A stretch of DNA of 6,738 bases from the NCBI GenBank assembly GCA_002347285.1, contig DDXW01000021.1:1-6738 (forward strand), in the 5' to 3' direction. A program made the translations under genes and the position numbers. This DNA comes from Rhodocyclaceae bacterium UBA2250. Its GTDB lineage: Bacteria; Pseudomonadota; Gammaproteobacteria; Burkholderiales; Rhodocyclaceae. Each line of letters opens with the position of its first letter. The stretch's first letter is position 1. The notes beneath the pieces were generated by a model, which saw only the letters and a list, made by a program, of their open reading frames with translations, ran no database searches and was not told the origin of the DNA. Shown here one piece after another: positions 1 to 6,714 of this stretch.

Positions 1-79
1 CGTTTGCGTGTGCGATTGCCCTGCGCGCCCCGTAATTCGGCACTCGTCGCCGATGCCGCGCATGATAAACTACACGATC
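1..79. other. Unassigned flank at the window edge
   Basis: I recognise nothing here beyond the short repeat at 11-23. On the minus strand the reading frame of the flavoenzyme relic stays open to the window edge, but past about position 80 it no longer resembles that family, which normally ends shortly after its GYTDYP motif. Another minus-strand frame opens with an ATG at 63-61 and also runs off the edge, with no Shine-Dalgarno sequence or recognisable content. Confidence 0.4.
11..23 (+). repeat. Left copy of a 13-bp inverted repeat flanking the operon
   Basis: The 13 bases TGCGATTGCCCTG at this place recur exactly, in inverted orientation, at 6715-6727 beyond the operon promoter. The match does not extend on either side. 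No transposase, target-site duplication or known insertion-sequence end is visible, so this could be coincidence. A 13-base inverted match somewhere in a window this long is not very unlikely; its placement in both flanks is what makes it notable. Confidence 0.35.
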
Positions 80-217
80 TGGCGCATCATAATACGTGTA
101 GCCTTTGGCGTCCGGCGTGCAGAAGGTGGCGGGATCGACCGGCCTGAGTTAACCGCCGGACCTGAGCTATTACATCAGGTCCGGGTTGGCGATGAAGGAA
201 CGGCCGAAACTTGGGCC
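80..217 (-). pseudogene. Decayed C-terminus of an Old Yellow Enzyme family flavin oxidoreductase (NemA-like)
   Basis: Read on the minus strand from 217, the frame gives GPSFGRSFIANPDLM, two stops (172-170 TAA, 169-167 TAG), LRSGG, a third stop (151-149 TAA), then LRPVDPATF, CTPDAKGYTYYDAP. Old Yellow Enzymes such as N-ethylmaleimide reductase end with FGR-x-(F/W/Y)-IANPDL, then a leucine/arginine-rich stretch, then a P-x-(T/S)-F segment and GYTDYP. The order, the spacing and a single unbroken frame all agree, so the three stops look like point mutations in a once continuous gene. Only about 46 residues remain. Nearly all of the FMN-binding barrel and the active site are absent, so no enzyme can be made. 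The relic begins within about ten bases of the channel gene's stop codon, which suggests that a rearrangement joined the two. The family call rests on recalled motifs, not on an alignment. Confidence 0.78.
156..184 (-). terminator. 10-bp hairpin downstream of the operon, possible terminator
   Basis: The arms CCGGACCTGA (156-165) and TCAGGTCCGG (175-184) pair perfectly around a 9-base loop, 38 bases past the stop of the outer-membrane channel gene. In the direction of transcription there is no run of T after the stem (next bases CGGTTAACTC), so this is not a classical intrinsic terminator. It lies inside the flavoenzyme relic and two of the relic's stops fall in its loop. It could still slow polymerase or protect the 3' end of the mRNA. 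It is the only strong hairpin I see between the operon and the window edge. Confidence 0.35.
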
Positions 218-221
218 GCGC

Positions 222-1622
222 TCATCCGCCGCCACCGAGCACGGCATACAGCCGTACCTGGCTAGCCATTTTGGCCAAGCGCAAGGAGGTCAGGCCCTGC
301 TGTGCAGCGAAATGGGAACGTTGTGCGTCCAGCACTGAGAGGTAGCTGTCGATACCTTTGTTGTATCGCCGCGTCGCTAGGTGGTAGCTGTCCGACAGGG
401 CACTTGCCAGCGACTGCTGGGCCGAGAGCTGCTCGTCGATGGTGCCATTCACGGCGAGCGCGTCGGCCACTTCGCGGAAGGCGGTCTGGATCGCCTTTTC
501 ATACTGGGTCTGAACGATTTCCCGATCCGTCTTGCTGACCCGCAAGGCTGCCCACAGGCGGGCGTCGAAGATCGGCATGACGAACTGCGGCGTGAAGGCC
601 CAAGTACCCGTCCCGGAATCGAACAATCCGGAGAGCTGATTGCTGGCTGTGCCGATCGTGGTGGTCAGGGAGATGCGCGGAAACAGCGCCGCACGCGCCG
701 CGCCAATGTTGGCATAAGCGCCCTTGAGACGGTGCTCGGCGGCCATCACGTCGGGCCGGCGCAGCAACACCTCGGAGGAGAGCCCGCCGCTGACCGATTT
801 CGGCGGAGTGATGCCAGAGAGATCGTCGGGTAGCAGGTCTTCAGCAACGAACGTACCGGCCAGCAGATCAAGGGCGTTCCTGTCCTGCGCCACGAGTTGG
901 ATGTAGCGAGCGACTTCGCCGCGCGCCGTATCGAGTGGCACCTGAGCGCGCTTGAGGTCCAACTCGTTGGCCATGCCGACCTCGAAGCGTTTCTTCATCA
1001 GAGCATAGGCCTGAGTCTGGCTTTCAAAGGTGGATTGCGCCAGTTTCAGGTTTTCCCGATCGGCCGCCAGAGTAAGCCAGACGCGCGCGACTTCAGCGAC
1101 CAGGGCGATCTGCGCCGCGCGCCGCGCCTCGTCGGTGGCCAGATATTCTTCCAGGGCTTGATCGGACAGGCTGCGGATGCGACCGAAGAAGTCGAGCTCC
1201 CAGGCAGCGATCCCGAGATCGACGCTGTACTGGCCAACGGTACGGGGTTGACCGGGCTGGATCAGGTCCAGCGAGCGCTGTTGTTTGCCGCCTCGGCCCT
1301 GGGCACCCACGCTCGGAAATATCTCTGCCCGCTGGATACCATACAAGGCTTGTGCCCGCTCGACGTTCAGCGCCGCAAGGCGCAGGTCGCGGTTGTTCTT
1401 CAGCGCCATCTCGATGAGTTTTTCGATCCGCGCATCGGTGAAGAATTCCTGCCATTTCACTTCGTCCGCGCGTGGTGCCGAGGCATCGGGCACCGGGTAG
1501 GCGGAGCCAGCCGGCCAGACAGTGGGCACCGGCGTTTCCGGCTTCTCGTAAGTCGGCGCGAACGAACATCCCGCCAGCACCAGTCCGATACTCGAAAATG
1601 TGAGCAAGCGGGTTTTATTCAT
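222..1622 (-). CDS. Outer-membrane efflux channel lipoprotein, OprM/NodT (RND OMF) family
   Basis: This 466-residue protein is the outer-membrane exit duct of the tripartite pump, expected to form a TolC-like trimer. The N-terminus is a lipoprotein signal with lipobox LAGC (Cys19), followed by the family's typical SFAPTYEKP start. Two outer-membrane-efflux repeats follow, roughly residues 62-255 and 283-460, with hallmark stretches WELDFFGRIR (141-150), LLRRPDVMAAEHRL (286-299), AARAALFPRISL (308-319) and YNKGIDSYLSVLDAQ (420-434). Length is normal for the family. The start at 1622 is chosen because GGAGG lies 8 bases upstream and the signal peptide begins there; an ATG at 1637 would add five residues and lacks such a site. 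The gene overlaps the end of the pump gene by 8 bases, which implies translational coupling. Family members commonly end in LGGGW, whereas this one ends in LGGGG and runs straight into a gene relic. Substrates cannot be told from the sequence. Confidence 0.95.
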   Translation of the reverse strand: MNKTRLLTFSSIGLVLAGCSFAPTYEKPETPVPTVWPAGSAYPVPDASAPRADEVKWQEFFTDARIEKLIEMALKNNRDLRLAALNVERAQALYGIQRAEIFPSVGAQGRGGKQQRSLDLIQPGQPRTVGQYSVDLGIAAWELDFFGRIRSLSDQALEEYLATDEARRAAQIALVAEVARVWLTLAADRENLKLAQSTFESQTQAYALMKKRFEVGMANELDLKRAQVPLDTARGEVARYIQLVAQDRNALDLLAGTFVAEDLLPDDLSGITPPKSVSGGLSSEVLLRRPDVMAAEHRLKGAYANIGAARAALFPRISLTTTIGTASNQLSGLFDSGTGTWAFTPQFVMPIFDARLWAALRVSKTDREIVQTQYEKAIQTAFREVADALAVNGTIDEQLSAQQSLASALSDSYHLATRRYNKGIDSYLSVLDAQRSHFAAQQGLTSLRLAKMASQVRLYAVLGGGG

Positions 1623-4600
1623 GATCACTTCCTCCACTCATGCCTGCGCCCGCGGGCGCAGTCGCCTCGCTGCGCCGACCGAACAGCTTGTAGATCATCA
1701 CGTAGAACAGCGGCGCGAAGAAGATCACCAGCAGGGTAGAGGTCACCATGCCGCCGAGCACCGCGGTGCCGATGGCCATTTGCGCCCCCGAACCGGCTCC
1801 ACCCGCCAGCGCCAGGGGCAGCACGCCGAAACCGAAGGCCAGCGAGGTCATGACGATCGGGCGCAGCCTCAGCTTGGACGCTTCGAGCGTCGCTTCAATC
1901 ATGCCTGCGCCCGCCTCGACCCGCGCCTTTGCAAATTGGATGATCAAAATCGCGTTCTTGGTTGTCAGCCCCAGGGTGGTCAACATGCCGATCTGGAAAT
2001 ACACGTCGTTGGGCATGAAGCGCAGGCTCGATGCAATCACCCCACCTATGATGCCCAGCGGCAGCGTCAGCAGGATCGCGATCGGGATCGGCCAACTCTC
2101 GTACAGCGCCGCCAGACACAGGAAGATGACGAAGAAGGAGAAGGCGTACAGCAGGGTGGTCTGCGAGCTGGCCATGCGCTCCTGGTAGGACAAGCCGGTC
2201 CAGTCGTAGCCGATGCCCTGCGGCAGGCGCGCGGCGATCTCTTCCATCGCGCGCATCGCGTCGCCGGTACTGTAGCCGGGGGCGGGGCTGCCCCAGATGT
2301 TGATCGATGGGAAGGCGTTGTAGCGCTCCAGCTTTGGTGAACCCTGCACCCAGCGGCCGGAGGCGAAGGCGGTGAAGGGCACCATCTTGCCCTCCTTGTT
2401 GCGTACCTGGAGCTTTTCGAGATCCGTAGGCAGCATGCGCAGGGGGGCGTCGGCCTGGAGGAAGACACGCTTGACTCGCCCGGCTTGGATAAAGTCATTG
2501 ACATAGGCGCCTCCGAACGCCGCCGCGATGGTGTTGTGGATGGTGCTCACCGGCACGCCCATCGCACCGGCCTTGTCCCAATCAATGTTGACGTGGTATT
2601 CGGCCGCGTCTTCCATACCGTTGGGACGTACCTGCATCAGACGTGGATCTTGGGCCGCCATGCCGAGCACCAAGTTGCGCGCGTCCATCAGTTGCTGGTG
2701 CCCGAGGCCACCCCGGTCTTGCAACTGGAAGTCGAAGCCGCTGGCGTTGCCCAACTCGATCACCGAAGGCGGCGGAAAAGCGAACACCATCGCCCCCTTG
2801 ATCTGCGCGAAAGCGCCCATCGCCCGCCCGGCGACGGCCTTGACCTTGAGTTCGGGCCGCTGGCGCAGATCCCAGTCCTTGAGCTTGGCAAAGCCGATAC
2901 CGACGTTCTGCCCCTGGCCGGCGAAGCTGATGCCCGCGACCCCCATGAAGGAATCGACCGCCTCTTTCTCATTTTGCGCAAAGTGATCGCGCACCCGGTT
3001 CATTACCGCCTGGGTTTGCTCCAGCGTCGAGCCGGAAGGCAGCACCGCCTGTACAAGTAGGATGCCTTGGTCTTCGTCGGGAAGATAAGCGGTTGGCATT
3101 CGCGCAAACAGGAATCCCAGACCGGCCACAATCAGCGCGTAGACCAGCACGTAGCGTAGCCGCCGCGCCAATACATGGCCGACGACGCGCACGTACCAGT
3201 CGCGGAAGCGGAAGAAGACATGATCGAACCACATGAAGAATGGGCGCAGGAACCAGATGGCGGCCTCCGCTGGCTCGTGCCCCTTGGGCACGGGCTTGAG
3301 GAAGGTGGCGCATAGCACCGGCGTCAAGACCAAGGCGACCACCACCGACAACAGCATGGCGGCGGCCACTGTCACAGAGAACTGCCGATAGATGACGCCG
3401 GTGGAGCCGCCGAAAAAGGCCATCGGCAGGAACACCGCCGCCAGCACCACGCCGATGCCGATCAATGCTGGCGTGATCTGCTCCATGGATTTGGCGGTGG
3501 CCTCGCTGGGTGTCAGACCTTCCTCACTCATGATGCGCTCGACGTTTTCAACCACCACGATGGCATCGTCCACCAGCAGGCCGATGGCCAGTACCATCGC
3601 GAACATCGTCAGCATGTTGATCGAAAAACCGAACAGCATCAGCACGAAGAAGGTGCCCAGCAGTACCACCGGTACGGCGACGGTCGGAATCAGGGTGGCG
3701 CGCAGGTTGCCCATGAACAGCCACATGATCAGGAATACCAGCACTACAGCCTCGATGAGTGTCTTGACCACATCATCGATGGCGACCTTGGTGAAGGGCG
3801 TGGTATCGTAGGGGTAGATCACCTTCATGCCCGGTGGGAAATAGCGGCTCATCTCCGCCAGCTTCTCCCTGACGTTGTTTGCCGTCTCCAGGGCGTTGGC
3901 GCCGGCGGCCTGACGGATCGCCAGCGCGGCAGCGGGCTTGCCCATGTAATTAGCCAGGACGTCGTAACGCTCGGTGCCGAGTTCGGTTCTGCCGATATCC
4001 TTGACGCGTACCACCGAACCGTCCGGATTAGTACGGATGGGAATGTCAGCAAACTGCTCAGGCGTTTGCAGCAGATGCTGTACGACAATGGCGGCGTTCA
4101 TGCGCTGCCCTGGCACGGCCGGCGAACCGCCCAACTGGCCGGCGGAGACCTCTACGTTGTAGCTCTTGAGCGCCGCGATCACATCCTCGACGGTCAGTCG
4201 ATAGCTGACGAGTTTGTCCGGATCCACCCATACGCGCATGGCGTACTGGCTGCCGAAATTCTCCACCTCGCCCACGCCCGGCACACGCGAGAGAATTTTT
4301 TCCAGGTTGGACTGGGCATAGTCGCGCAGGTCGTTGCCGCTCATGCTGCCGTCCTCTGAAATTAGACCGACGATCAGCAGGTAGTTGCGTGTCGACTTGC
4401 TGACCTTGACGCCCTGCTGCTGCACAACGGCTGGCAGGCTGGCCATGGCGAGCTGGAGTTTGTTCTGCACCTTCGACCAGGCGACGTTCGGGTCCGTGCC
4501 AGGAGCAAAGGTAAGCTCGATGCGCGAGGCACCCGAGGAGGAACTAACGCCCGACAGATACAGCATGTCGTCCAGCCCCGTCATCTTCTGCTCGATGATC

Positions 4601-4791
4601 TGGGTGACCGTATTCTCGACGGTTTCCGCCGAGGCGCCGGGGAAGAAGGCATCGACGGCAATGGCCGGCGGTGCGATCGGCGGGTATTGGGCGATGGGCA
4701 GATTGTGGATCGCCAAGGCGCCCGCCGCCATCATCGCGATGGCGACGACCCAGGCGAACACCGGCCGGGCGAGAAAGAATTTTGACAGCAT
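1615..4791 (-). CDS. RND multidrug efflux pump, inner-membrane proton antiporter (HAE1 family, AcrB/MexB-like)
   Basis: This 1058-residue protein is the motor of the complex: an inner-membrane trimer that exchanges protons for drugs and hands substrate to the channel. The opening MLSKFFLARPVFAWV and the motif PIAQYPPIAPPAI (32-44) are typical of HAE1 pumps. Membrane segment 1 is about 10-29, segments 2-6 about 340-498, segment 7 about 546-563 and segments 8-12 about 877-1036; the two large periplasmic regions lie between. The proton-relay residues are present: Asp408 and Asp409 in GLLVDDAIVVVEN, Lys945 in TTKNAILI, and Arg977 in LRLRPIVMT, matching AcrB Asp407, Asp408, Lys940 and Arg971. PSGSTLEQTQ (585-594), GQGQNVGIGFAKLKDW (625-640) and the ELGNASGFDFQLQD stretch (679-692) are further family signatures. 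Where AcrB has GFGFAG in its deep drug pocket, this protein has GISFAG (620-625), so one aromatic position is lost. No truncation or frameshift is seen. Substrate range is unknown; a drug pump is favoured over a metal pump by the HAE1-type motifs. Confidence 0.97.
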   Translation of the reverse strand: MLSKFFLARPVFAWVVAIAMMAAGALAIHNLPIAQYPPIAPPAIAVDAFFPGASAETVENTVTQIIEQKMTGLDDMLYLSGVSSSSGASRIELTFAPGTDPNVAWSKVQNKLQLAMASLPAVVQQQGVKVSKSTRNYLLIVGLISEDGSMSGNDLRDYAQSNLEKILSRVPGVGEVENFGSQYAMRVWVDPDKLVSYRLTVEDVIAALKSYNVEVSAGQLGGSPAVPGQRMNAAIVVQHLLQTPEQFADIPIRTNPDGSVVRVKDIGRTELGTERYDVLANYMGKPAAALAIRQAAGANALETANNVREKLAEMSRYFPPGMKVIYPYDTTPFTKVAIDDVVKTLIEAVVLVFLIMWLFMGNLRATLIPTVAVPVVLLGTFFVLMLFGFSINMLTMFAMVLAIGLLVDDAIVVVENVERIMSEEGLTPSEATAKSMEQITPALIGIGVVLAAVFLPMAFFGGSTGVIYRQFSVTVAAAMLLSVVVALVLTPVLCATFLKPVPKGHEPAEAAIWFLRPFFMWFDHVFFRFRDWYVRVVGHVLARRLRYVLVYALIVAGLGFLFARMPTAYLPDEDQGILLVQAVLPSGSTLEQTQAVMNRVRDHFAQNEKEAVDSFMGVAGISFAGQGQNVGIGFAKLKDWDLRQRPELKVKAVAGRAMGAFAQIKGAMVFAFPPPSVIELGNASGFDFQLQDRGGLGHQQLMDARNLVLGMAAQDPRLMQVRPNGMEDAAEYHVNIDWDKAGAMGVPVSTIHNTIAAAFGGAYVNDFIQAGRVKRVFLQADAPLRMLPTDLEKLQVRNKEGKMVPFTAFASGRWVQGSPKLERYNAFPSINIWGSPAPGYSTGDAMRAMEEIAARLPQGIGYDWTGLSYQERMASSQTTLLYAFSFFVIFLCLAALYESWPIPIAILLTLPLGIIGGVIASSLRFMPNDVYFQIGMLTTLGLTTKNAILIIQFAKARVEAGAGMIEATLEASKLRLRPIVMTSLAFGFGVLPLALAGGAGSGAQMAIGTAVLGGMVTSTLLVIFFAPLFYVMIYKLFGRRSEATAPAGAGMSGGSDHE
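1631..1635 (-). promoter_or_regulatory. Ribosome binding site deciding the channel gene start
   Basis: GGAGG on the minus strand sits 8 bases before the ATG at 1622-1620. It lies within the last codons of the pump gene, so ribosomes finishing the pump can re-initiate on the channel. It favours 1622 over the in-frame ATG at 1637, which lies upstream of this site. Confidence 0.8.
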
Positions 4792-4798
4792 GCTGCTG

Positions 4799-4805
4799 CT
4801 CCTTT
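4799..4805 (-). promoter_or_regulatory. Ribosome binding site of the pump gene
   Basis: AAAGGAG on the minus strand lies 7 bases before the ATG at 4791-4789 and overlaps the stop codon of the adaptor gene (4806-4804). This supports the chosen start and tight coupling between adaptor and pump. Confidence 0.8.
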
Positions 4806-6015
4806 ATTTTGCCGCGCGGTTCGGGGCAGTAGCGTTGGTCGGTTGTGCCTCCGCCGATAGGGTGGCGCTAGCTTGGAATGGCTCGGTCTTGACGGTCACC
4901 GGCGTGCCAGGGCGCAGCATCTGCAAGGCCTGCACGCCTTCGACGATCACCCGATCACCTGCGGAAAGCCCCGCAGTGACCAGCCATTGGTCGCCGATCT
5001 CGCGTTCTAGGGTGAGCATCCGCATGCCGACCTTGCCTTCGCTATCCACGACGAAGGCATACGGTTCGCCTTTTGGATTGCGTAGTACTCCTTGCTGTGG
5101 AGCAAGGATGGCCGCATCCAGTATCCCCTCCTCGACTGTGGCGCGCACGAACATGCCGGGCAACAGTACGCCTTCTGGGTTGGGAAATACCATGCGCAAA
5201 ATCAGCGACCCGGTGCTGGGATCAACCGTCACATCACGAAATTCCAGAGTTCCCCGACTAGAGTAGGAACGACCGTCTTCAAGCAACATCCCGACTTTGT
5301 TCTGTTCCTTGCCACCATGCTTGAGCTCACCCTGATCGAGCCGACGACGAAGGCGCAGGAGATCGCTGCTCGACTGCGGGACATCGACGTAGATAGGGTC
5401 GAACTGCTGGATCGTCGCTAGCGCCGTCGGCTGGTAGGCGGTGACGATGGCTCCCTCGGTGACATTCGATTTGCCGGTGCGCCCGGTAATCGGCGCCGTG
5501 ATGCGGGTATAATTGAGATTGATGCGCGCCGATTCCACCTGAGCCTGCGATGATGCGATATCCGCCTCGGCCTGTTTGAGAGCCGCAGCGGCGTCATCGG
5601 TATCTTGCTGGCTGACTGCCTTGTCGGCGAGCAATTCCCTGAGACGCTCGGCGCGGGCGCGGATAGCCGGCAGATTGGCCTCGGACCGCGCCAAGGCGGC
5701 ACGGGCGTTGTCCAGCGCCGCCTGGAAGGGCGCCTGATCAATCTGGTAGAGCACGTCGCCAGCCTTCACTAGCGCTCCCTCGGTAAACAGCCGCTTCTGG
5801 ATCAGACCATTGACCTGAGGCCGAATCTCGGCAATACGATACGCGGAGGTGCGCCCCGGCAACACGGTGGAGAGAGGCACCTTCTGTGGTTGGAGCGTCA
5901 CCACCGAAACTTGCGGCAAGCCCCCGCCCGCCCCGCCCGGCGGCTTGCCGCCGGGACCGCAGGCAGCGAGAGAGATCAGGGAGAGACTGACAGCGGCTAG
6001 TTTGATCAGTTTCAT
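4804..6015 (-). CDS. Periplasmic adaptor (membrane fusion) lipoprotein of the RND pump, AcrA/MexA-like
   Basis: This 403-residue protein is the periplasmic adaptor that connects pump and channel. It starts with a lipoprotein signal, lipobox LAAC with Cys19, then a Gly/Pro-rich linker (20-34). The family domains follow in order: first lipoyl half with RPQVNGLIQKRLFTEGALVKAGDVL (about 65-89), an alpha-helical hairpin rich in Ala, Arg and Glu (about 95-165) that should dock to the channel, second lipoyl half with TRITAPITGRTGKSNVTEGAIV (170-191), a beta-barrel (about 205-290, including GMFVRATV) and a membrane-proximal domain (about 295-375, VIVEGVQALQMLRPG). Length is normal. The start at 6015 puts the signal peptide at the N-terminus and has AAGGA 8 bases upstream. 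An ATG at 6054 would add 13 residues, bury the signal peptide and overlap the repressor gene. The gene lies 11 bases after the repressor stop and 12 before the pump start. Confidence 0.95.
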   Translation of the reverse strand: MKLIKLAAVSLSLISLAACGPGGKPPGGAGGGLPQVSVVTLQPQKVPLSTVLPGRTSAYRIAEIRPQVNGLIQKRLFTEGALVKAGDVLYQIDQAPFQAALDNARAALARSEANLPAIRARAERLRELLADKAVSQQDTDDAAAALKQAEADIASSQAQVESARINLNYTRITAPITGRTGKSNVTEGAIVTAYQPTALATIQQFDPIYVDVPQSSSDLLRLRRRLDQGELKHGGKEQNKVGMLLEDGRSYSSRGTLEFRDVTVDPSTGSLILRMVFPNPEGVLLPGMFVRATVEEGILDAAILAPQQGVLRNPKGEPYAFVVDSEGKVGMRMLTLEREIGDQWLVTAGLSAGDRVIVEGVQALQMLRPGTPVTVKTEPFQASATLSAEAQPTNATAPNRAAK

Positions 6016-6023
6016 GGAAACAG

Positions 6024-6028
6024 TCCTT
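6024..6028 (-). promoter_or_regulatory. Ribosome binding site deciding the adaptor gene start
   Basis: AAGGA on the minus strand lies 8 bases before the ATG at 6015-6013 and overlaps the TAA stop of the repressor gene (6029-6027). It selects 6015 over the upstream ATG at 6054 and implies that adaptor and repressor share a transcript. Confidence 0.75.
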
Positions 6029-6623
6029 AAAGCGAATAGATGCGAAGAAAACAATCGACGATACGCTCGGTACGATCAGATTCGACAGGCGCCTCGACTG
6101 TGCAAAGCAGGCGGCGAGTATGCCCGTATCCGATCAGCATGCTCATCAGTAGCTCGGCGGCAAACTGCGGATCATCCCGCCGGAGTCGTCCCTCATTCAT
6201 CGCGCCGACGAGAAACGTTGCCAGTCCTTCGAGAGTCCTTTGGGGCCCCTTGTCATAAAACGCCTGGCCCAGTGCCGGAAAACGTGGAATCTCTGCGCTC
6301 AGGGTGCGGAACATTGACAAACTTTCCCGGCTCAACACCCGCTGTTGTACGAGCGTAGCAAAACCGAGCAGACGGTCGCGCACATCGCCGCCCTGGCCAT
6401 CCAGCGAAGTCTCGATATCTTCGGAGGCCTGTCGGGCAACCTCGCTGAACAAGTCTTCCTTGCTGGCGAAATTGTTATACACGGTCTGCCTACAGACGCC
6501 GGCCCCCTGCGCAATGCGGTCGATGCTAGCGCGATAACCTTCTTCCATAAAGGCTTCAATCGCGGCGTTAATCAAGCGTTGACGGCTGTCGGCAGATGCA
6601 ATTCCCGATGCGGGACGAATCAT
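6027..6623 (-). CDS. TetR/AcrR-family transcriptional repressor, first gene of the efflux operon
   Basis: This 198-residue protein has the TetR-family layout. An N-terminal helix RQRLINAAIEAFMEEGY (14-30) is followed by the helix-turn-helix with ASIDRIAQGAGVCRQTVYNNFASKEDLF (32-59). The C-terminal half is an all-helical ligand and dimer domain. Its segment LSAEIPRFPALGQAFYDKGPQRTL (108-131) resembles the AefR-like C-terminal domain of this family (recalled, not searched). It should bind as a dimer to the palindromes just upstream of its own gene and release DNA on binding a toxic compound. The start at 6623 is supported by AAGGA 7 bases upstream. The gene is co-directional with the pump genes and only 11 bases from the adaptor, so it is probably autoregulated within the operon. 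It has three cysteines: Cys44, at a recognition-helix position that is usually Ser in this family, Cys174 and Cys191. The inducer is unknown. Confidence 0.93.
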   Translation of the reverse strand: MIRPASGIASADSRQRLINAAIEAFMEEGYRASIDRIAQGAGVCRQTVYNNFASKEDLFSEVARQASEDIETSLDGQGGDVRDRLLGFATLVQQRVLSRESLSMFRTLSAEIPRFPALGQAFYDKGPQRTLEGLATFLVGAMNEGRLRRDDPQFAAELLMSMLIGYGHTRRLLCTVEAPVESDRTERIVDCFLRIYSL

Positions 6624-6630
6624 ATGGATT

Positions 6631-6635
6631 TCCTT
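6631..6635 (-). promoter_or_regulatory. Ribosome binding site of the repressor gene
   Basis: AAGGA on the minus strand lies 7 bases before the ATG at 6623-6621 and supports that start. Confidence 0.7.
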
Positions 6636-6671
6636 GTGTCTTGGATATAAGGGAATTTAGTTGTATATTTA

Positions 6672-6700
6672 ACCATACTAGACTGTCTAGTCTATATGAA
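6672..6700 (-). promoter_or_regulatory. Likely sigma70-type promoter of the efflux operon
   Basis: On the minus strand, TTCATA (6700-6695, 4 of 6 to the -35 consensus) and TATGGT (6677-6672, 4 of 6 to the -10 consensus) are separated by exactly 17 bases. The spacer is almost filled by the paired palindromes, an arrangement that lets a bound repressor exclude RNA polymerase. The region is AT-rich against a GC-rich background. Other weak -35/-10 pairs overlap the same place, for example TAGACT with TAAATA at a 17-base spacing, so the exact promoter is uncertain, but every option puts the palindrome inside it. Confidence 0.5.
6677..6694. promoter_or_regulatory. Two overlapping palindromes, likely operator of the TetR-family repressor
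   Basis: The sequence holds ACTAGAC-T-GTCTAGT (6677-6691), a perfect 7-bp inverted repeat around one base. Overlapping it is TAGACT-GTCT-AGTCTA (6679-6694), a perfect 6-bp inverted repeat around four bases. The two share the left TAGAC half-site, so the region has one TAGAC and two successive GTCTA half-sites. Size, symmetry and position 54 bases upstream of a TetR-family gene are typical for a TetR-type operator. That this repressor binds here is inferred from position. Confidence 0.75.
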
Positions 6701-6714
6701 TTGAATTGCTATTA

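Noticed and set aside
8..265. A plus-strand open frame of 85 codons starting with GTG near the left edge
   Set aside because: It overlaps the channel gene's end, has no family resemblance, and runs antisense to the reductase relic, which explains the composition better.
1623..1637. Upstream ATG at 1637 as the channel gene start
   Set aside because: It would place five extra residues before a canonical lipoprotein signal, and the good Shine-Dalgarno sequence at 1631-1635 serves the ATG at 1622.
897..1739. A 280-codon plus-strand open frame opposite the channel gene
   Set aside because: It is antisense to a clear outer-membrane channel gene, its translation resembles no protein I know, and GC-rich genes often leave such frames open on the other strand.
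4385..5266. A 293-codon plus-strand open frame opposite the pump and adaptor genes
   Set aside because: It spans the junction of two well-supported genes on the other strand and its translation has no recognisable domain or sensible start context.
6016..6054. Upstream ATG at 6054 as the adaptor gene start
   Set aside because: It overlaps the repressor gene and would add 13 residues ahead of the lipoprotein signal; the ATG at 6015 has a properly spaced ribosome binding site.
6620..6676. An 18-codon minus-strand frame ending in an ATGA overlap with the repressor start, possible leader peptide
   Set aside because: Its ATG falls within the likely -10 element, so it would not be in the main transcript, and no ribosome binding site precedes it.
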